Positions 22,122-34,447 of a stretch of 64,000 nucleotides of DNA are shown one piece after another. A model generated the notes under the pieces. That model saw only the letters and a list, made by a program, of their open reading frames with translations. It ran no database searches and was not told the DNA's origin. Positions within the stretch are counted from its first letter, which is position 1; every line of letters starts with the position of its first letter. The stretch spans positions 23,549,501-23,613,500 of the forward strand of contig JABWDB010000002.1 in the NCBI GenBank assembly GCA_019614645.1, written 5' to 3'. Source of the DNA: Stratiolaelaps scimitus. Lineage: Eukaryota > Arthropoda > Arachnida > Mesostigmata > Laelapidae. Position numbers and translations under genes: made by a program.

Positions 22122-24913
22122 GTAAGTCGTCACGGGAGCTGGACGTGCGGAAGTCGGGGCGATTGATGCTTGTGCTTTCGTCCGGTAGAGGGAGGTAGCG
22201 AGGAAGAGAATAATGGTGAGAAACCCTGTCTCTGCTTATACCTGCGCCACCACTATCTAAGCACGTCACGAAAGGTTTAGATCGGCGAGGTAGGCAAAGC
22301 AGAGAGAGAGAGAGAGGACGAAGACTATTCGTATTTAATAGTAACTAAGATACACGTACGTTCAGACACAAGTATGGATAATATTATTCTCCATAGGTAA
22401 TGTACTAAAGCCACGCTAATGCTAGCGCAGGTTATGGCTATTACAAGTTTGGACGTAAGGTGATCGTGTAAGAAAATATAATCAGTAAATATATAGGGGA
22501 AGGAGTCCCACTATCGACCCCGTTCAGGTTTTCTGTCGGCCGTGTTGCCTCTCGAGAATGGGAGAAAGATCAACCCGAACATCTGGACTTTTCATTAAAA
22601 AAAGGGAAATTCCAATCCTCAATAATTATGACGGAATTCAGCTGTTGACACCGCTTGATGGGTGGTGGTGGTGGTAGTGGTCGTTAGAAATAGCCCAGAG
22701 GTAAAAACATGCACCATTAGAATGAACTACCTACGAAGCGGCTTTTCCATCTGCTAGGTAGTCGTCATATAATTTAAACCTATATGTACAATATGTGCCT
22801 TCACTTTTATAAAACACAGCTGTCTGTAACTCTTTCTTAAGGCAGCAGGGCAACTCTTCGCGCATGTCATTGAGTACATACGTTGTCTCGAAACTGGACT
22901 GCGTCGACGGTAGAAGCCAGGAGGCGTCGCATCGAGGGCACCCTGTTATCTTCGCCTATTGTGAGCTGGCCCAGTTCACAATAGTTCAAAGCTGAGTAGA
23001 CCGCCTCAGCATATATTTTGGCCTCAGTCACGTGGAAGCGAAATAAACAAGATGACACAGACAGCGGGCGGGCTATCCATGTTTGACAGCAGAAAACAGA
23101 AGGTTTGCCGAGTCCGGAAGAAAAGGCAGTGTGAACTATTCACCAGTCTAGTAGACACCTCGGCGAGCCATTCAGACTTCGCTTGCTGATGGAATTCGGA
23201 GAATCCCTCGGAGATCAAACGCAACGCGGTTGGCTTGGCTTCATTTTCTGAACAGCGCTCGCACCTCTCAGACAACCGATCAACTCTCAGGACGCAGCTG
23301 GTTGGACCTACTTTCCATGAAGTCACTGCCACGTACGGTTTTTCGTCAAATACAAAAAACGAATATTCGAACACATCTATTGTTTGTAGGGGTCTTTGGT
23401 GAACATTCAAACTTGGAACACGCTTACAATGTGTCTAGGAATGAAAATTGACTTTCGAAACACATAACGCGGCTTTATCGTACGTGGTGTGGATAATCTC
23501 ACAAAGTGGAAGCCCTGAAAGATGGTGATAAAGCCTGTTTTTTTTTGAGTAAATGTAGGTATAAAAGGTGCTATGAATGGGTGGCCGGGATGGGCTACAT
23601 GCTCCGTAGAGAAAGGTAGTGTCGTCAAACAGGGACGTGTGCCTACTCTGTGAGGGCATGAAACCGTTTACCATTTTTTTTACAGAACGTTACAACTGGG
23701 GTCCCGATAAGAACAGGAGGGGCCAAGTGGCCAAAAATAAAATAGAATAACTACATAGTTAACTGCTTTGCCGTCTGTGTAACTCTTGCATTTTTATTTC
23801 TAGTTTTGCATTTCATTGCCGATTAATTCCGGGTTCATCCTATAGAATTACTTCCGGATCACGCACTAAATTGCTCAGGGTAGCCGATGAATACCTCGAC
23901 GTCTGCCGTCCCTAGGCCCTCAGTGAGCAAACATTCATCCACCTGAACTAGCTCAGGTTGATGGTCGGATGGGCCTTTCTTTTGCTCTGCCTATGCAGGG
24001 ATAACGGAAACGGTAACGGAAACGGCGTCCATGGGAAAAATGGTCCCGTTGAAATAAATAGCCCCTTGCCGTCTATGAGCTCAGTGTGTGCTCCAACCTG
24101 TGTTAAGCTTCGCTTGGCAGATTCGTGGAAGATCAGTGACCCCTGTTGAAAAAGGTTGACCTCCCTCCCCTAAATGTTTCATTCTGCGCACGTGGCCTAC
24201 TATTCTAAATGGACATATGTTGAAGCAGGCTTAAATATCTAGTGGATGGGCTACTAAGGTCCTGTTGAGAGTACAAAATGAATGGATGAGTGAAGGTTTT
24301 AAGTAATGTACGCTGGCACGTATTATAGAAACAACGGTTTTCTCATTGCAAGGATACCCTGTCTGTATACCGTTGCAGGGTCCAAATGAGCTTAACATAA
24401 TTTTGCCTATATAGCGAAGTCATTACCTGTATCTGACTTTGTGATATATATACACTGTATTCGAAAAGAGATGAGGAACGCGGCGTTCAAAATGAGATTA
24501 ATCATTCTCATGTACAAACAGTTACAACATAAAATAACAAAAGAATGACAAACTTGAACGGTTCTTTGTATCTCGTTGTATGTCCATCTCAACGTTCACC
24601 TGTTTATCCGTGTCATGTCTATGCTCTGACATTTGCCATCCCAGTATTCCAATGGAGAACCGATGGGAAATACACTGTGACCTGGCATTTCGTCGAAGCC
24701 GTAACGATCACCATCTTAACACGTACGCGGCGCGTCTGTATTTACAGGAGGCTTCTCTCGGTTGTTATACTGCCGAGCCTCCGTTAGCTAACGATACACG
24801 ATCCGATTGCCTTTGCATGCAAATATCGTTTGATGAGACTTCCGGAAAGAGTCGAGAGCTACGAGAGCCAAGGAGTCCCCAATGTGATTAGACATTAGAC
24901 TTGCTCTCCTTAC
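22122..24913. other. No gene recognised
   Basis: (GA)n at 22300-22316; otherwise mixed sequence. A short tandem run of AACGG(T/A) units near 24001-24026 gives an Asn-Gly repeat frame of no evident meaning. Short open frames on both strands overlap and are not called. Confidence 0.45.
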
Positions 24914-25174
24914 CTTGTACGCCGGCCGAGGCAGCCAAGTGAGGTTCGGTTCGGCTGAGTAGCTGGGAGTCTCCAGGGAGGTAGGTCCGAGTGCAGTTTG
25001 AATATTGCAAACGCAGTTCTCGACAAACTTTCGGAGCTTCACGCTGATCTACTCCGCTATCGAAATCCGTGGTTGACAATGCTTCCGGTTCAAGAACGAG
25101 ATACCTGTAGCCTGCAGGTATCTCGCTTTTCAGGGTACATATTGACCTAAGGTTCCCAAATGTACGGCGATCGT
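24914..25174 (-). CDS. Candidate internal exon, 261 nt, phase 1-1 (unrecognised protein)
   Basis: On the minus strand an acceptor at 25175 (CTTAG) has a CTAAC branch-point motif about 19 nt upstream, and the donor at 24914/24913 reads ACAAG|GTAAGG. Between them one frame is open for 86 codons with two bases before and one after, so the exon is symmetric. The translation looks protein-like, with segments RTFGNLRSICTLK, IPAGYRYLVLEPEALS and KVCRELRLQYSNCTRTY, and three cysteines. A second frame is also open through the 3' half, which lowers confidence. It contains a perfect 11-bp inverted repeat (25097-25125). No domain recognised. Confidence 0.35.
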
Positions 25175-27264
25175 CTAAGTTCGATTTTCATGTTAGTGTG
25201 TGCACGTCACGTCTACATCTGAACAGAAGAGTACACAAAATAAAGTTTAGAGAATAAAGACACTCACCGCGTGATTCGATTGTTATGCCTGAGAGTGTAA
25301 TCTGTTGTTGGATTCAACGAAGCAGCCTCCTCCTTCTGTATGAAAGCAACGTTAAAGTACTTTACATTTTTCTTGGCATAGGGAGATTACACCTCACATG
25401 GTGCCAACGGAACGTGTTATTTACTAACAACAAACAGCAGTCCATGACATATTGCAACTGTGCAGCATATACGGTATACTAATACTACTTAAGGGTATCT
25501 ATGACAATGGGTGATCATGTCTGCTCATTCTACCGGCTCTCATATATTACGTATGTCAGTTATTGGATCCAAAAAAAGTTCAAAATTATACCGTGTCATG
25601 CAAGCTATATCTGTTGTCTGCCATTTCCAAATAATAATAATAATAATAAGAAGAAGAAGAAAATGGCTCAACTTTGCTATCAAAAACCTACGCACTCATC
25701 AAGAGGTTGACACTAAACCATAAGCTGCGTTCGAAGCAATTCGTCAGCTGCACCTAATTCAGCGAATATCCTCGATCATGTCATATAATGTTTTCAGGAG
25801 AATCGTATATCCTCATAGGTCCAGTCGTACCAATACTAAACTTCAATAAGCAAACCATTAAGCAGGCGTCGTTGTGGTTGCTGTTCCAAGTGGAAGAAAA
25901 CGTACTAAGGGGATGTTTTCGAGAATTGAAATGCCGCAGGCAAGTAAGCGTCCTCAAATGCAATCAGTTGCAAAGGAAGGACCACGATTGGAGCTCTGAC
26001 TTTCGAGCCTTGAGTTAATTGAACCGTTCGAAATTAACACCACTCTCCTTGCGCAAAGAACATATCCTGCAGAGGCGAATGTTGTAGACGGTTGATTACG
26101 TTTCCTGATCTTTTTATAAATGCTATAAAATGAGCAACACGCAGTTAATTGGAGATAACGATCGTTAAGTTCGCAAGTTCGTTATATAACCACCGCTAAG
26201 TTCGTTATATAACCTTAAATTCAGTTTCATGTATTCTGCGTATTTTTCACAAGGCAAGTCTCACCTGTGAAAAGATGATCATTATCTGTGTTTGAAAATC
26301 TGAACATTGGATTGCTATTTTATCGGCACTTGTTCATCCCCTGGAGGCACTATATCGAACGCTTGGAAATACAGAACATTTTTTTCTAGCTAAAACCAAT
26401 TTGCGAAAGAATAGCCGTATATCACTAAAGCTAAACACAAGACGATTAGGCAGACAATGAAAGCTATCAAATGAAAATTGGTTTTTAGCCTGCACCGATA
26501 ATTATTTGTTGTTCTTTCCTTGATGCAAATAAATGAAATCTAACCATTTGGAAAATAATCGTTTCTTTGTTCCTGCCTATTAAAACAAGGCAGGATAATC
26601 AGCAAACAAAGCATGCTCGCTGCTCCCATCAAGTGAAGCCTTCATATGCGCACATGCGTCTTTCATATTTCTTTACAGTGCAATTCTCCATGTGACCTTC
26701 AGCCCTCGGCCTGATCTCCGTTCTGCCTATTTTATATTAGTTTCTAACGGTTGCCCTCTAAATCGGCGATGTTACAGTGCGTCAGAATTACATCAAGATG
26801 TTTTTTTCCCACAGCAGCCGGTTCCTCAATTCTCACGGAAGAACAACGAAAAACATCGCCGTTGGTGCCTTCTTCGTCTAGCCTGTGTCTCTTCTGTTCG
26901 CGGCGTCGAACGGGCGTGGTGTGTTTCTTTTAACCTCCCATTGCCCTGGCTACCGTTGCTTGTTCCTCTCGCCAGCTCAGGCGAACCCTCTTCAATGGCG
27001 GTCCAGCACCACAGGAATGCTGCTGAACGGGAACTCGGAAGGGCTGGACCTCCCTGAGCTGAGGCAGGCAGACATCCCTGCAAACCCCCCCTCCCCCTAT
27101 GGGCTTTCGTAATTCCAGGATGGGCTTTCGTTTTCTTTTTCACTCTTGTTCCTCCAGATGTGTGGATTGCTAACAAGTAACACGTAGTTATGAGGGGTTG
27201 TGCGTCATCAGTTCAATTTCAACTGTTTTGTTTATACGTAGCGAATTCCCCTTCTGTTTGTATG
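25175..27264. other. No gene recognised
   Basis: AT-rich. There is a (TAA)n/(GAA)n run near 25630-25660. A local duplication of AAGTTCGTTATATAACC near 26174-26214 carries the palindrome GTTATATAAC twice (26181-26190 and 26204-26213). No coding or transposon signature. Confidence 0.45.
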
Positions 27265-27345
27265 AGCAATTCGAGGCTAGAACCATCGATCCCTTGCTAT
27301 TTTCCGCCAGGGACATAGCCGTCTTAGCCACAAGCTCGAATAATA
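27265..27345 (-). repeat. Diverged tRNA-like element, probable SINE head relic
   Basis: On the minus strand it shows an A-box-like TGGCTAAGACGG and a B-box-like GGTTCTAGCC with exactly the spacing seen in the SINE at 47403 (56 nt from the start of box A to the end of box B). The first 25 nt match that SINE at roughly three positions in four. The SINE's specific 3' tail is not present here. It is either an older relative or an independent tRNA-derived fragment. It does not fold as a functional tRNA. Confidence 0.4.
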
Positions 27346-28489
27346 TCACAGCGTAATGATACTATTATAGCTTTCACCAATGATCAGAATGACAAGCTTT
27401 GAAAAGCTATTATATTTTTACGGTGAAAACGCGAACAGGTGCTCGAATAATGACATTGTAAACATTTTTAACACGTGTGTGGAGGCTACAACTGTTGCCC
27501 TACCACTACAATTGTTTCGTGTGTTAATAAAAATGAACTCCGTTATCTCTCTGCGTTTTGCTGATTATTGCGTGGCAGTAGCTATTTCTTCATATTATTT
27601 GTTTAATGAAGTAACTTCAACTTCTTTGGAGTGATCCACGACCGTTTCGTTGTTGGAATTGTATCGATTCTGTTTGTTGTGAGATTACACTCTATCAGTG
27701 TCCAAAAATAATGAAGCTCGACAGAATTCCGCTATTCAATCTGAATAAAGGTGAAGAATAGTTGAAAAACAAAAAAGTTGTCGAAGGGGAAAAGCTAATC
27801 ACAAAGGAAATACCTTTCATACCTTCGGTTGAAGCTTTATCCACATCACATAAAAATCAGCTCGAAGAAATGCCCCATGTTCTATATAAAAGCCATGATG
27901 AATGGAATAACAAACGAGCAGTCGACGCATGTAGTCGGACATGCGCTTCTTTATCCGTAGTCGCCTCGTAATTTACATTGATATGCTTCTGTTTGACCAT
28001 GTATTTACCAGAAGCAGCGTGCGGTTTAGATCAACTTAGAATAAATGAGTTTTTCGCTCTCACTTGGCAGCTTACGTGATTCGTGCCGTCTCCTGTATGT
28101 GTATGTTCTCGTATTTCAATGCAGAATGGACCTCGGCCTGTCTATCCGTCTGGCTGTTCCTCTAAAAGAAGGCAATTCCAAGAGCAGCCAGAGAGAGACC
28201 ACTCAGAGGAAGTGATCACATATGAATAGACGCGCTCCGCTCAGTTCGACTTACGCACACACTATGCACACAAGCATCTTGCACCGTCGTCTGTATATCT
28301 CTTGTGGTTGTGCGGGTAGGGGAGTATCTCGCGCCCAGCACCCAGAAAGGGGGACCCTCGGTCCGCGCTGGAGGCTCGCCCTGCCGTAGCTTCACCCTGC
28401 CTCCGCGAGTCTGTAGGGCCGTCGCTGCCTCAACCACTTCCAGCTAACATAGTCTCCCCCTAGCCCTCCCTAGTGCGGGTATATCTTAC
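27346..28489. other. No gene recognised
   Basis: AT-rich to about 28.1 kb, then a GC-rich island begins. Short open frames at 27380-27634 and 27762-27971 (plus) have no supporting signals. Confidence 0.4.
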
Positions 28490-28695
28490 CTCTCTACAGC
28501 TAGCAGATCCCTGTGGAACGCCCGGTTTCGCTTTCCGTTTCGTAGCCTCATACCGCGTGGTTCATCCACGAAGTCTGCCCCTATATCCCGAGCCAGATCG
28601 GAGAGGAATTCAGCAAGACACGGGAATGGTGGTCGGTAGCTCAGTCGCTCGGCCGGTGACTCCGCGACCACGTAGTAGTAGTAGCTCAGGGCTGG
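28490..28695 (-). CDS. Possible exon ending in a splice donor (unrecognised protein)
   Basis: On the minus strand the frame is open from just after a TAG (28698-28696) to a donor GAGAG|GTAAGA at 28490/28489. Codon choice is protein-like, with pieces such as FPCLAEFLSDLARDIGADF, VDEPRGMRLRNGK and FHRDLLAVE. The acceptor is uncertain; several AGs lie near 28690. The opposite strand also has a long open frame (28473-29180), and so does another minus-strand frame (29113-28610), so GC-rich composition alone may explain this. Confidence 0.25.
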
Positions 28696-29180
28696 CTAGC
28701 TCTTTACTCCATCCTGTGGGGACCATGGCCCTCACCCAACCTACGGCCCAGTATGACGGTATCCCTGTGCTCGTTCGTCCTCTCCTGCGAGTTTTTCTCT
28801 CTTTTTTTGGCAGGAATTTGAATAAGAAAGTGGTTGACTCGATGCGGTCTATGGTCGGTCGAGCGAGTGACTTTGTTCTGCGCAGGGAGGACTTCTTCAC
28901 TCTCATTCCATGGTGCCCCGTAATGCTGCCGAGTCTCCTATACTTTGAATCGTTTTCTGCTGTCAGCGTTTGTGGTACGCTTTCTCCATTATCCTCGTCT
29001 GAGTATACCGTCACGGCGGAGAGAGGGAAACGCGGTAAGCGCGACGGTGAACTGCCCGCGGCTGCTACGAAGAAGCTTGTCGGAGCTGGGACAGGCACAG
29101 AGCGGACGCCCACAAATGCCTACCACAAGAACGACAACGTAGGGGGTGGTGGTAGTACGTACAAGATAAATAGCTACTGA
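28626..29180 (+). CDS. Open frame of 184 codons, doubtful
   Basis: From an ATG at 28626 the frame runs to a TGA at 29178. The product would be Ser/Pro-rich at the start (ARPVTPRPRSSSSSGLASS) with no recognisable domain, and ends in a Gly-rich tail (NVGGGGSTYKINSY). It overlaps open frames on the minus strand throughout. It is among the longest non-repetitive open frames in the window, but I cannot choose between it and its antisense competitors. Confidence 0.12.
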   Translation: MVVGSSVARPVTPRPRSSSSSGLASSLLHPVGTMALTQPTAQYDGIPVLVRPLLRVFLSFFGRNLNKKVVDSMRSMVGRASDFVLRREDFFTLIPWCPVMLPSLLYFESFSAVSVCGTLSPLSSSEYTVTAERGKRGKRDGELPAAATKKLVGAGTGTERTPTNAYHKNDNVGGGGSTYKINSY

Positions 29181-29417
29181 GAAAGATTATATTGAATTGG
29201 CAAATTGCTTCACTCAACGTTGCGTTGGAGAGTCAAGTTAGGCGGGAGTCGGCAGCCCAATCGAGGAGGAACTGGCGAAGGGTGTGGACAACGGTAATGG
29301 CCCAGTGGGGCGCTCAAAAAGTATTTGCTTTACATGATGGTTGACAAGGTGGCTTAATAGATATGCGCACAAAATATGGCCCACTGAAGGTGGAATGATG
29401 ACAACTATCTCGTTCCC

Positions 29418-29457
29418 AATATATATATATTTTTTTTCGAGCTGACCCTCAGCTGTT
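29418..29457 (-). repeat. Short retroposon 3' tail, second copy
   Basis: On the minus strand it reads AACAGCTGAGGGTCAGCTCG followed by eight A residues and an AT-rich tail, the same as 62885-62925 on the plus strand for about 40 bp. The hairpin AGCTGA-GGG-TCAGCT sits just before the A-rich tail. Similarity stops abruptly upstream of AACAGCTGAG, so this copy is either truncated there or diverged. No convincing target-site duplication found. Confidence 0.6.
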
Positions 29458-30401
29458 ATGATGTAGGCAAGCTTCATGATATAGATATCATGTAATAGCC
29501 GCCTCCCCCTAATAATTGAACTAAACGTTTGTGTTGTTTTAACTTTCAACCTTGCGTTAACCTTTATGATCACACCTCCTGAAATAATGTATAACGTTCT
29601 CTTTCTCGTTCGTCTGTAAATTCAATGTAAGCAGGTCCTCAAAACATCTGGACTCTTGTCCTGAATCTCAGTCGTACTCTCTGAAACACCTAAGACGAGT
29701 CCAAGGCATCTCAGAGCCGGATTTCCCATCGGAGAATGTATTACTGCAACGGCTTCTAGATATGGAGTGGGAACGACGTGTGCCGTCTAGAGGTCATGTA
29801 ACAGTTGGAGAATAAGATTTGAATTAAGATCTCATGTACCTCACGCTATCTTTGATGTTACCCGTGCTCAGCATGAAAACTCCACGCCTCAGGCTATCTT
29901 ACTTCAGGGTGCTCGGCGTCTAGCGTGACTGACTATGTCAGACACGCTTCACCTTCCTTTACCCCTCCTCCTATCCATCGGTCGCTTCGCGTAGAGATGC
30001 TGAAATTCTAGATTCGAGACAAATTGGATAACTACCAGGAATGGAATAGTCACCACGACCTTGAGGAAATACGTGCCATTCGTGTAGCCTATTAACATAT
30101 GCCAAGTATTTACAGGATAGATGGGCGGCATATGTTCCTACTACAGTAAAGAAAGGAATCGTCGTTTTAACTGACCAATATAGCGGTGAACTTAGTATTA
30201 CAGTGGTAACACGAACTATGATATGCTTGACTAACGGACTTGAGTGGACGTTAATTGTTGCCTGAGAGTCAGCCCAAAAAATGTTTAAAGTTTTTCTAAC
30301 GTGGTAAGCTCTCAGTGGTGGTGTATTTTTTTCGCAAATGAAATATCCCCCATAGTTGGATTGGATCTGAGGGGCAAACATTTAAACTGTTGAGTTCTAA
30401 A

Positions 30402-30442
<41 letters not shown>

Positions 30443-32338
30443 GTGTATGTGTGTTATAATATTAAGTACATATAGTACATTTTACCAGTCCTCAATAGAG
30501 TAAGAAGACGAAACATTTTCATTGATTAGATAAATTGGAGTCGAACAGTAGCGACGAAGATAAACACTTAATTCATAACGTCTAGAACAGGGAGAGACCA
30601 CTGTAAATACAACACTTCCAGAAGTCTCGACAAGAAACCTGGATAGGTTGAAAAACTATTTATCATGGGACCGAGCTTCACTGCTTCGCAGGTAGTTGAG
30701 GTGGCAGTATGCGACCACTGCTCAGCAAAAGTCTTGAACCTCTTAAGGACTTGTGCTTGGCTTGAGACGGCATTAAGATTATTGTACCTTAAACCAGGCT
30801 TGCAGGGGGGAAGGTGGTGAGAATGCTCAGTCCCTTATCAGTTGTTCACCCAGGTCCCGTGCGGCATTGGGCCCCGCGTTCCTGTGTACCTGACTGTGAG
30901 ACAGCAGACCACCTTTGCATATCATTGTTCTACCCGTTTCAAGATACTTCCACGATTTTCTCTGCTATTGCTGAGAACTTTCACATTAGACCGTGGGGAT
31001 CTCTACACAATGAGTTTATTCACTCCAGGGGATATGTCCGTCTCGTATGTTGTAGACGGGACTGTGAATAAATGATAATAATCTCCGTAAAAGCCATAAA
31101 TCTTCAAGCTGGGAAGGAGGGTAGACGTTTACCCCTCATAGGTGAAATGGGTTGGGCTGGCGGTCTGGATTCGTAGAATACGATTCAAAACGATTTTTGA
31201 CACTATGCATGAAATTTGAGTATTAGAGTCTGAGAAAAGTGTCTCAGATTTTACGTTTGTACCAAGATGATATCATTTCATTTTATGAATCTTAGAGACA
31301 ACTTTGACGTTACCTGTCCCTTGATTGGTGAATCACCCCCATCTGCTGGGGAGAATCGAGCTTGTTACACATTCATTCTTTTGAACCATGGAAGATTTAT
31401 CAACAAAAGTACCTCATGAAGTGCCTCGGTTAACAAGATTAGGCGTTGGACGTGCTTCTGCCTAAAAGGTGTAGCGCAAAATGCGTTGCACTACCAGCCC
31501 TATCTAATGGCTAAGTGTGCGCCATTCAGATACAGGATTAAAGCGACAGGTCTAGCACTTACGTGCGAGACTGCCTAGGAGCAGTTATACATATATATGC
31601 ATGCGTTGTGTACGTTTGATTATATACGTGATTTTGACGATGATTTTATTAAATAGTAAGCATTCGGTAGACCTAGTTGTGAAAGCAGCTCGGCTATGGA
31701 TCTAGTAAATTTTCCGATTAGATTCTTCGGATCTCTTCGGATGGCGACATCCAAAGACATAGGCAAGATTATATTATTAACACCGACTGAACTTTATTAT
31801 CGATGTGAAAATAACTAATACCTCTCAAATATCTTAACGATGAAAAGGCCACTCACTAATAGCTTTGTATTAAACTGCAAAAGTGATTTTTGCACTACGG
31901 GTCTGAAGCAGGTCAAAAACTTCATATCCAGCCGCTCTTTTGTCCAGGCATGTATGCTTGTTGTTACTCTGGGCACTCCTCAATTGGTGACGCAAACATC
32001 CTGGTTTTCCTAAACTGGGGAAGAGACGGAAAAAATCTGAAGAGAATTTGAGCGCCTGAGTTCGTCGATACAAGGATTGTGCGTATATATATATATATAT
32101 ATATGTTCATTAAATACAAAATATACAATCCCATTGTTTGCCGTTTTTCCAGGTTTGTTACACCACTAATCTATACAGCGAAAAGACCGCCGTTGAAAGT
32201 TTTTTGCGACATTTCTACATCATTTCTTTTAATTTGGATGTCGTCTGACACATCTCGATAACCGATCTCGAAATCTGTTTGATCTGCTCACTGTTACCGT
32301 CGCGCCTCATGAATCGTCCATGTTGCATGTTGACTCAT

Positions 32339-32366
32339 CACTGTGAACTCCACTGAGTTCACAGTG
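32339..32366. repeat. Perfect 12-bp inverted repeat with 4-nt loop
   Basis: CACTGTGAACTC (32339-32350) and GAGTTCACAGTG (32355-32366) are exact reverse complements around CACT. The stem is too short for a microRNA precursor. It may be a chance palindrome or a binding site. Confidence 0.7.
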
Positions 32367-33447
32367 GCTGCTTTGAGAAGTTCTTTGGCCTGCGATTTCT
32401 TCAGATTCTCCGGTTTGAACTGAAACGTGCTCAACCATGCTTATGAACGAAATCCGAAAAGCAGAGCATACATAATCATATCCGGTCGCAGCAGACGGGG
32501 CTCGTCCTATCTTGGGGACACTGAATGGATTTGCTACTGCTTTTATATTATTCTTAAGCGTTTTACTTTGGTATGAAGCTTCAGGGCGACGACAAATTTA
32601 CCTATGGAATCCAAGGTTACATTTAGTTAAAGTTCATGCAATGTTATACATAAGATAGTTATGATCAAGTGCATCAAATTAGCATGGATGAATCCAATCT
32701 TACTTCTGTCAAACCCTTCGAATCGGCTCACGAAGAAAATTTTTCTGCCTAACTTACTCAGAACTTCGATAGTTACACAACGTAAAGATTGCAGATGAGA
32801 TTGATGAGATCAGGACATACTTGCATAATCTAGGGCCGTATAGTCGTTTGTATGCAATATTGGAGAAATTTCCGTCAGGAATAAGGCCACCTTATGAAAA
32901 TGCGTTCCTGAGGAACCAATTCAATTATAGTATGGTAATCATATTATGTGTACTCATCGACACTCATGAGATTTATAGGATGCTCAATAGATCTTTGGTA
33001 TGGCACGCTCTCCAAAATATTTCAGCAGCACCGTTTTCACCACTCGAGATGGTGATACCTTCAAAAAGGTAAACAAAAACCAATCAACATCAAGGCACAT
33101 CTATTGCTTCATTTTTGTCAGCAGCTTCGAGCCGGGTCCTTCCGGTTCCAAAGATGAATTATATACTGAACAACCAGTAACAGTTAGTATTGGTAAGAAA
33201 TAATTCTGAGATATATGAAGCAATGCTGATACCCTAATCGGTGCAACGTTACATGCCCAACATTTTCTAATCAATCCGTTAACCACTGTCAGCCACCTAG
33301 CCTTTCGTAGGGAATAATTGAGCAGCACGTTGTTAGTTTTACACACAATCTGGTTTGACCAGGAGTAGGAGCTGGGAGAGGCGGGGCAGTTCCCCCATAC
33401 CGAATGAATAAGATCTTTGTGTGAGCGAGACTCTGCGTGCGAGTCAG

Positions 33448-33640
33448 ATGTGCGTTCGAGAAGAACCGACTTGCCCGCCGTCGGCAGCTGGGACCGCCTA
33501 CAGCACGGGCGGAACAGTGCCAAGGAATTGTTTCATTCAAGTTTGTTTAATCACACCGACCCACCAACGCGCCGACCCGATGGTGAACTACCACGACTCT
33601 TTCGTGCCTCACAAGGGGGATGAAGGGCTTGGACGTATGC
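33448..33640 (+). CDS. Possible coding exon with start codon and donor
   Basis: ATG at 33448 opens 64 codons plus one base, up to a donor-like TATGC|GTGAGT. The product would begin MCVREEPTCPPSAAGTAYST and later contain NYHDSFVPHKGDEGLGRM. Codon use is protein-like and the island is GC-rich. The frame is open a little upstream (to a TAA at 33409), and the -3 base is not the usual purine. No acceptor or promoter is clear. No family recognised. Confidence 0.2.
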
Positions 33641-34404
33641 GTGAGTCGGCTGATTCCTTTCGGCTTGTCTCGCTGAAGCTCGTTCCCGTAACCTACCCCC
33701 GACTCCTCGGTTCCACTCCCTGTTCCGTCACCCCATTGCGAAGTCAAACGACTCACGCGCCTTGAGAACCTAGTTAACATGCTTTCCTCTTTTCACGCTG
33801 CCACTTTGTTGCTGGTGCGCTCTGACTTCAGGCGAAAGGTTACAGAGCCCCAAGGGCTCCGTCGCTTAACCCCAGGTCACAACTCCCCTCCTCAGGGACC
33901 CGCCACTTTGTGCTTCAGCCGGGGATTCATCGGGTCGAGTCAGCACGTTGCTGACTCTTAACCCGGCTCGAATCCGTTCACGCGTAGGCGTTTGTCTACC
34001 GCTGTCGAGTTACGTTTCCTTTTCCGTAGGTCTCTCGGTCTCCTTCCGTCTTCTTAAATGGGTTGCTGGGTTTATGTTTCGCAACACCACGATGAGCGCG
34101 TGTCGTAACCACCACGAACGTGGATGCTTCGAGGTCCTGCAAGACGCGAGTTTCCTCCTGCGAGGAAACTTTGTTCTATAGCTTCCTTTAGAAAACGAAG
34201 CTGTTAAACAGCTGCTGGCGGGCGCCCATTAAGTGGATGGCTGGATGAATGGATAATAAACAGTTTCGGATGTCGAGTGAGCTTAACGCCATTCTGGTGC
34301 TGTAAGTAACTGACAGAAATACAATCGAAGCAGGTATTGTAAAATTATCTGTAATTATTGAAATAGATGTATTAAAAGATATACATATCGTGTTGCCATG
34401 TATA
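33641..34404. other. No gene recognised
   Basis: Rest of a GC-rich island to about 34.1 kb, then AT-rich. A frame at 33779-33961 (plus) starts with ATG but has no further support. Confidence 0.4.
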
Positions 34405-34447
34405 GGTAAGGGTAAAGCTTTACTGGTTTATTAAAGGTACTGCAAAT
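34405..34447 (-). repeat. SINE 3' tail fragment (third copy)
   Basis: On the minus strand it reads TGCAGTACCTTTAATAAACC and then AGTAAAGCTTTACCCTTACC. This matches the tail of the two fuller SINE copies (42457-42591 and 47403-47544), including the TTTAATAAACCA core and the CTTTACC/TTACC terminal motif. Only the last 40 or so bases are present, as expected for a strongly 5'-truncated insertion. Confidence 0.62.

Larger units (their letters stand above)
29181..33447. other. No gene recognised; retroposon tail and (TA)n tracts
   Basis: AT-rich. It contains the retroposon-like tail at 29418-29457, (TA)n at 30404-30434 and 32084-32104, and a perfect hairpin at 32339-32366. The stretch 31490-31560 has a vague tRNA-like look that I do not trust. 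Confidence 0.45.

Noticed and set aside
31500..31560. tRNA-like boxes (TGGCTAAGTGTG and AGGTCTAGCAC)
   Set aside because: The B box is poor, no cloverleaf forms, and it does not share the SINE body or tail.
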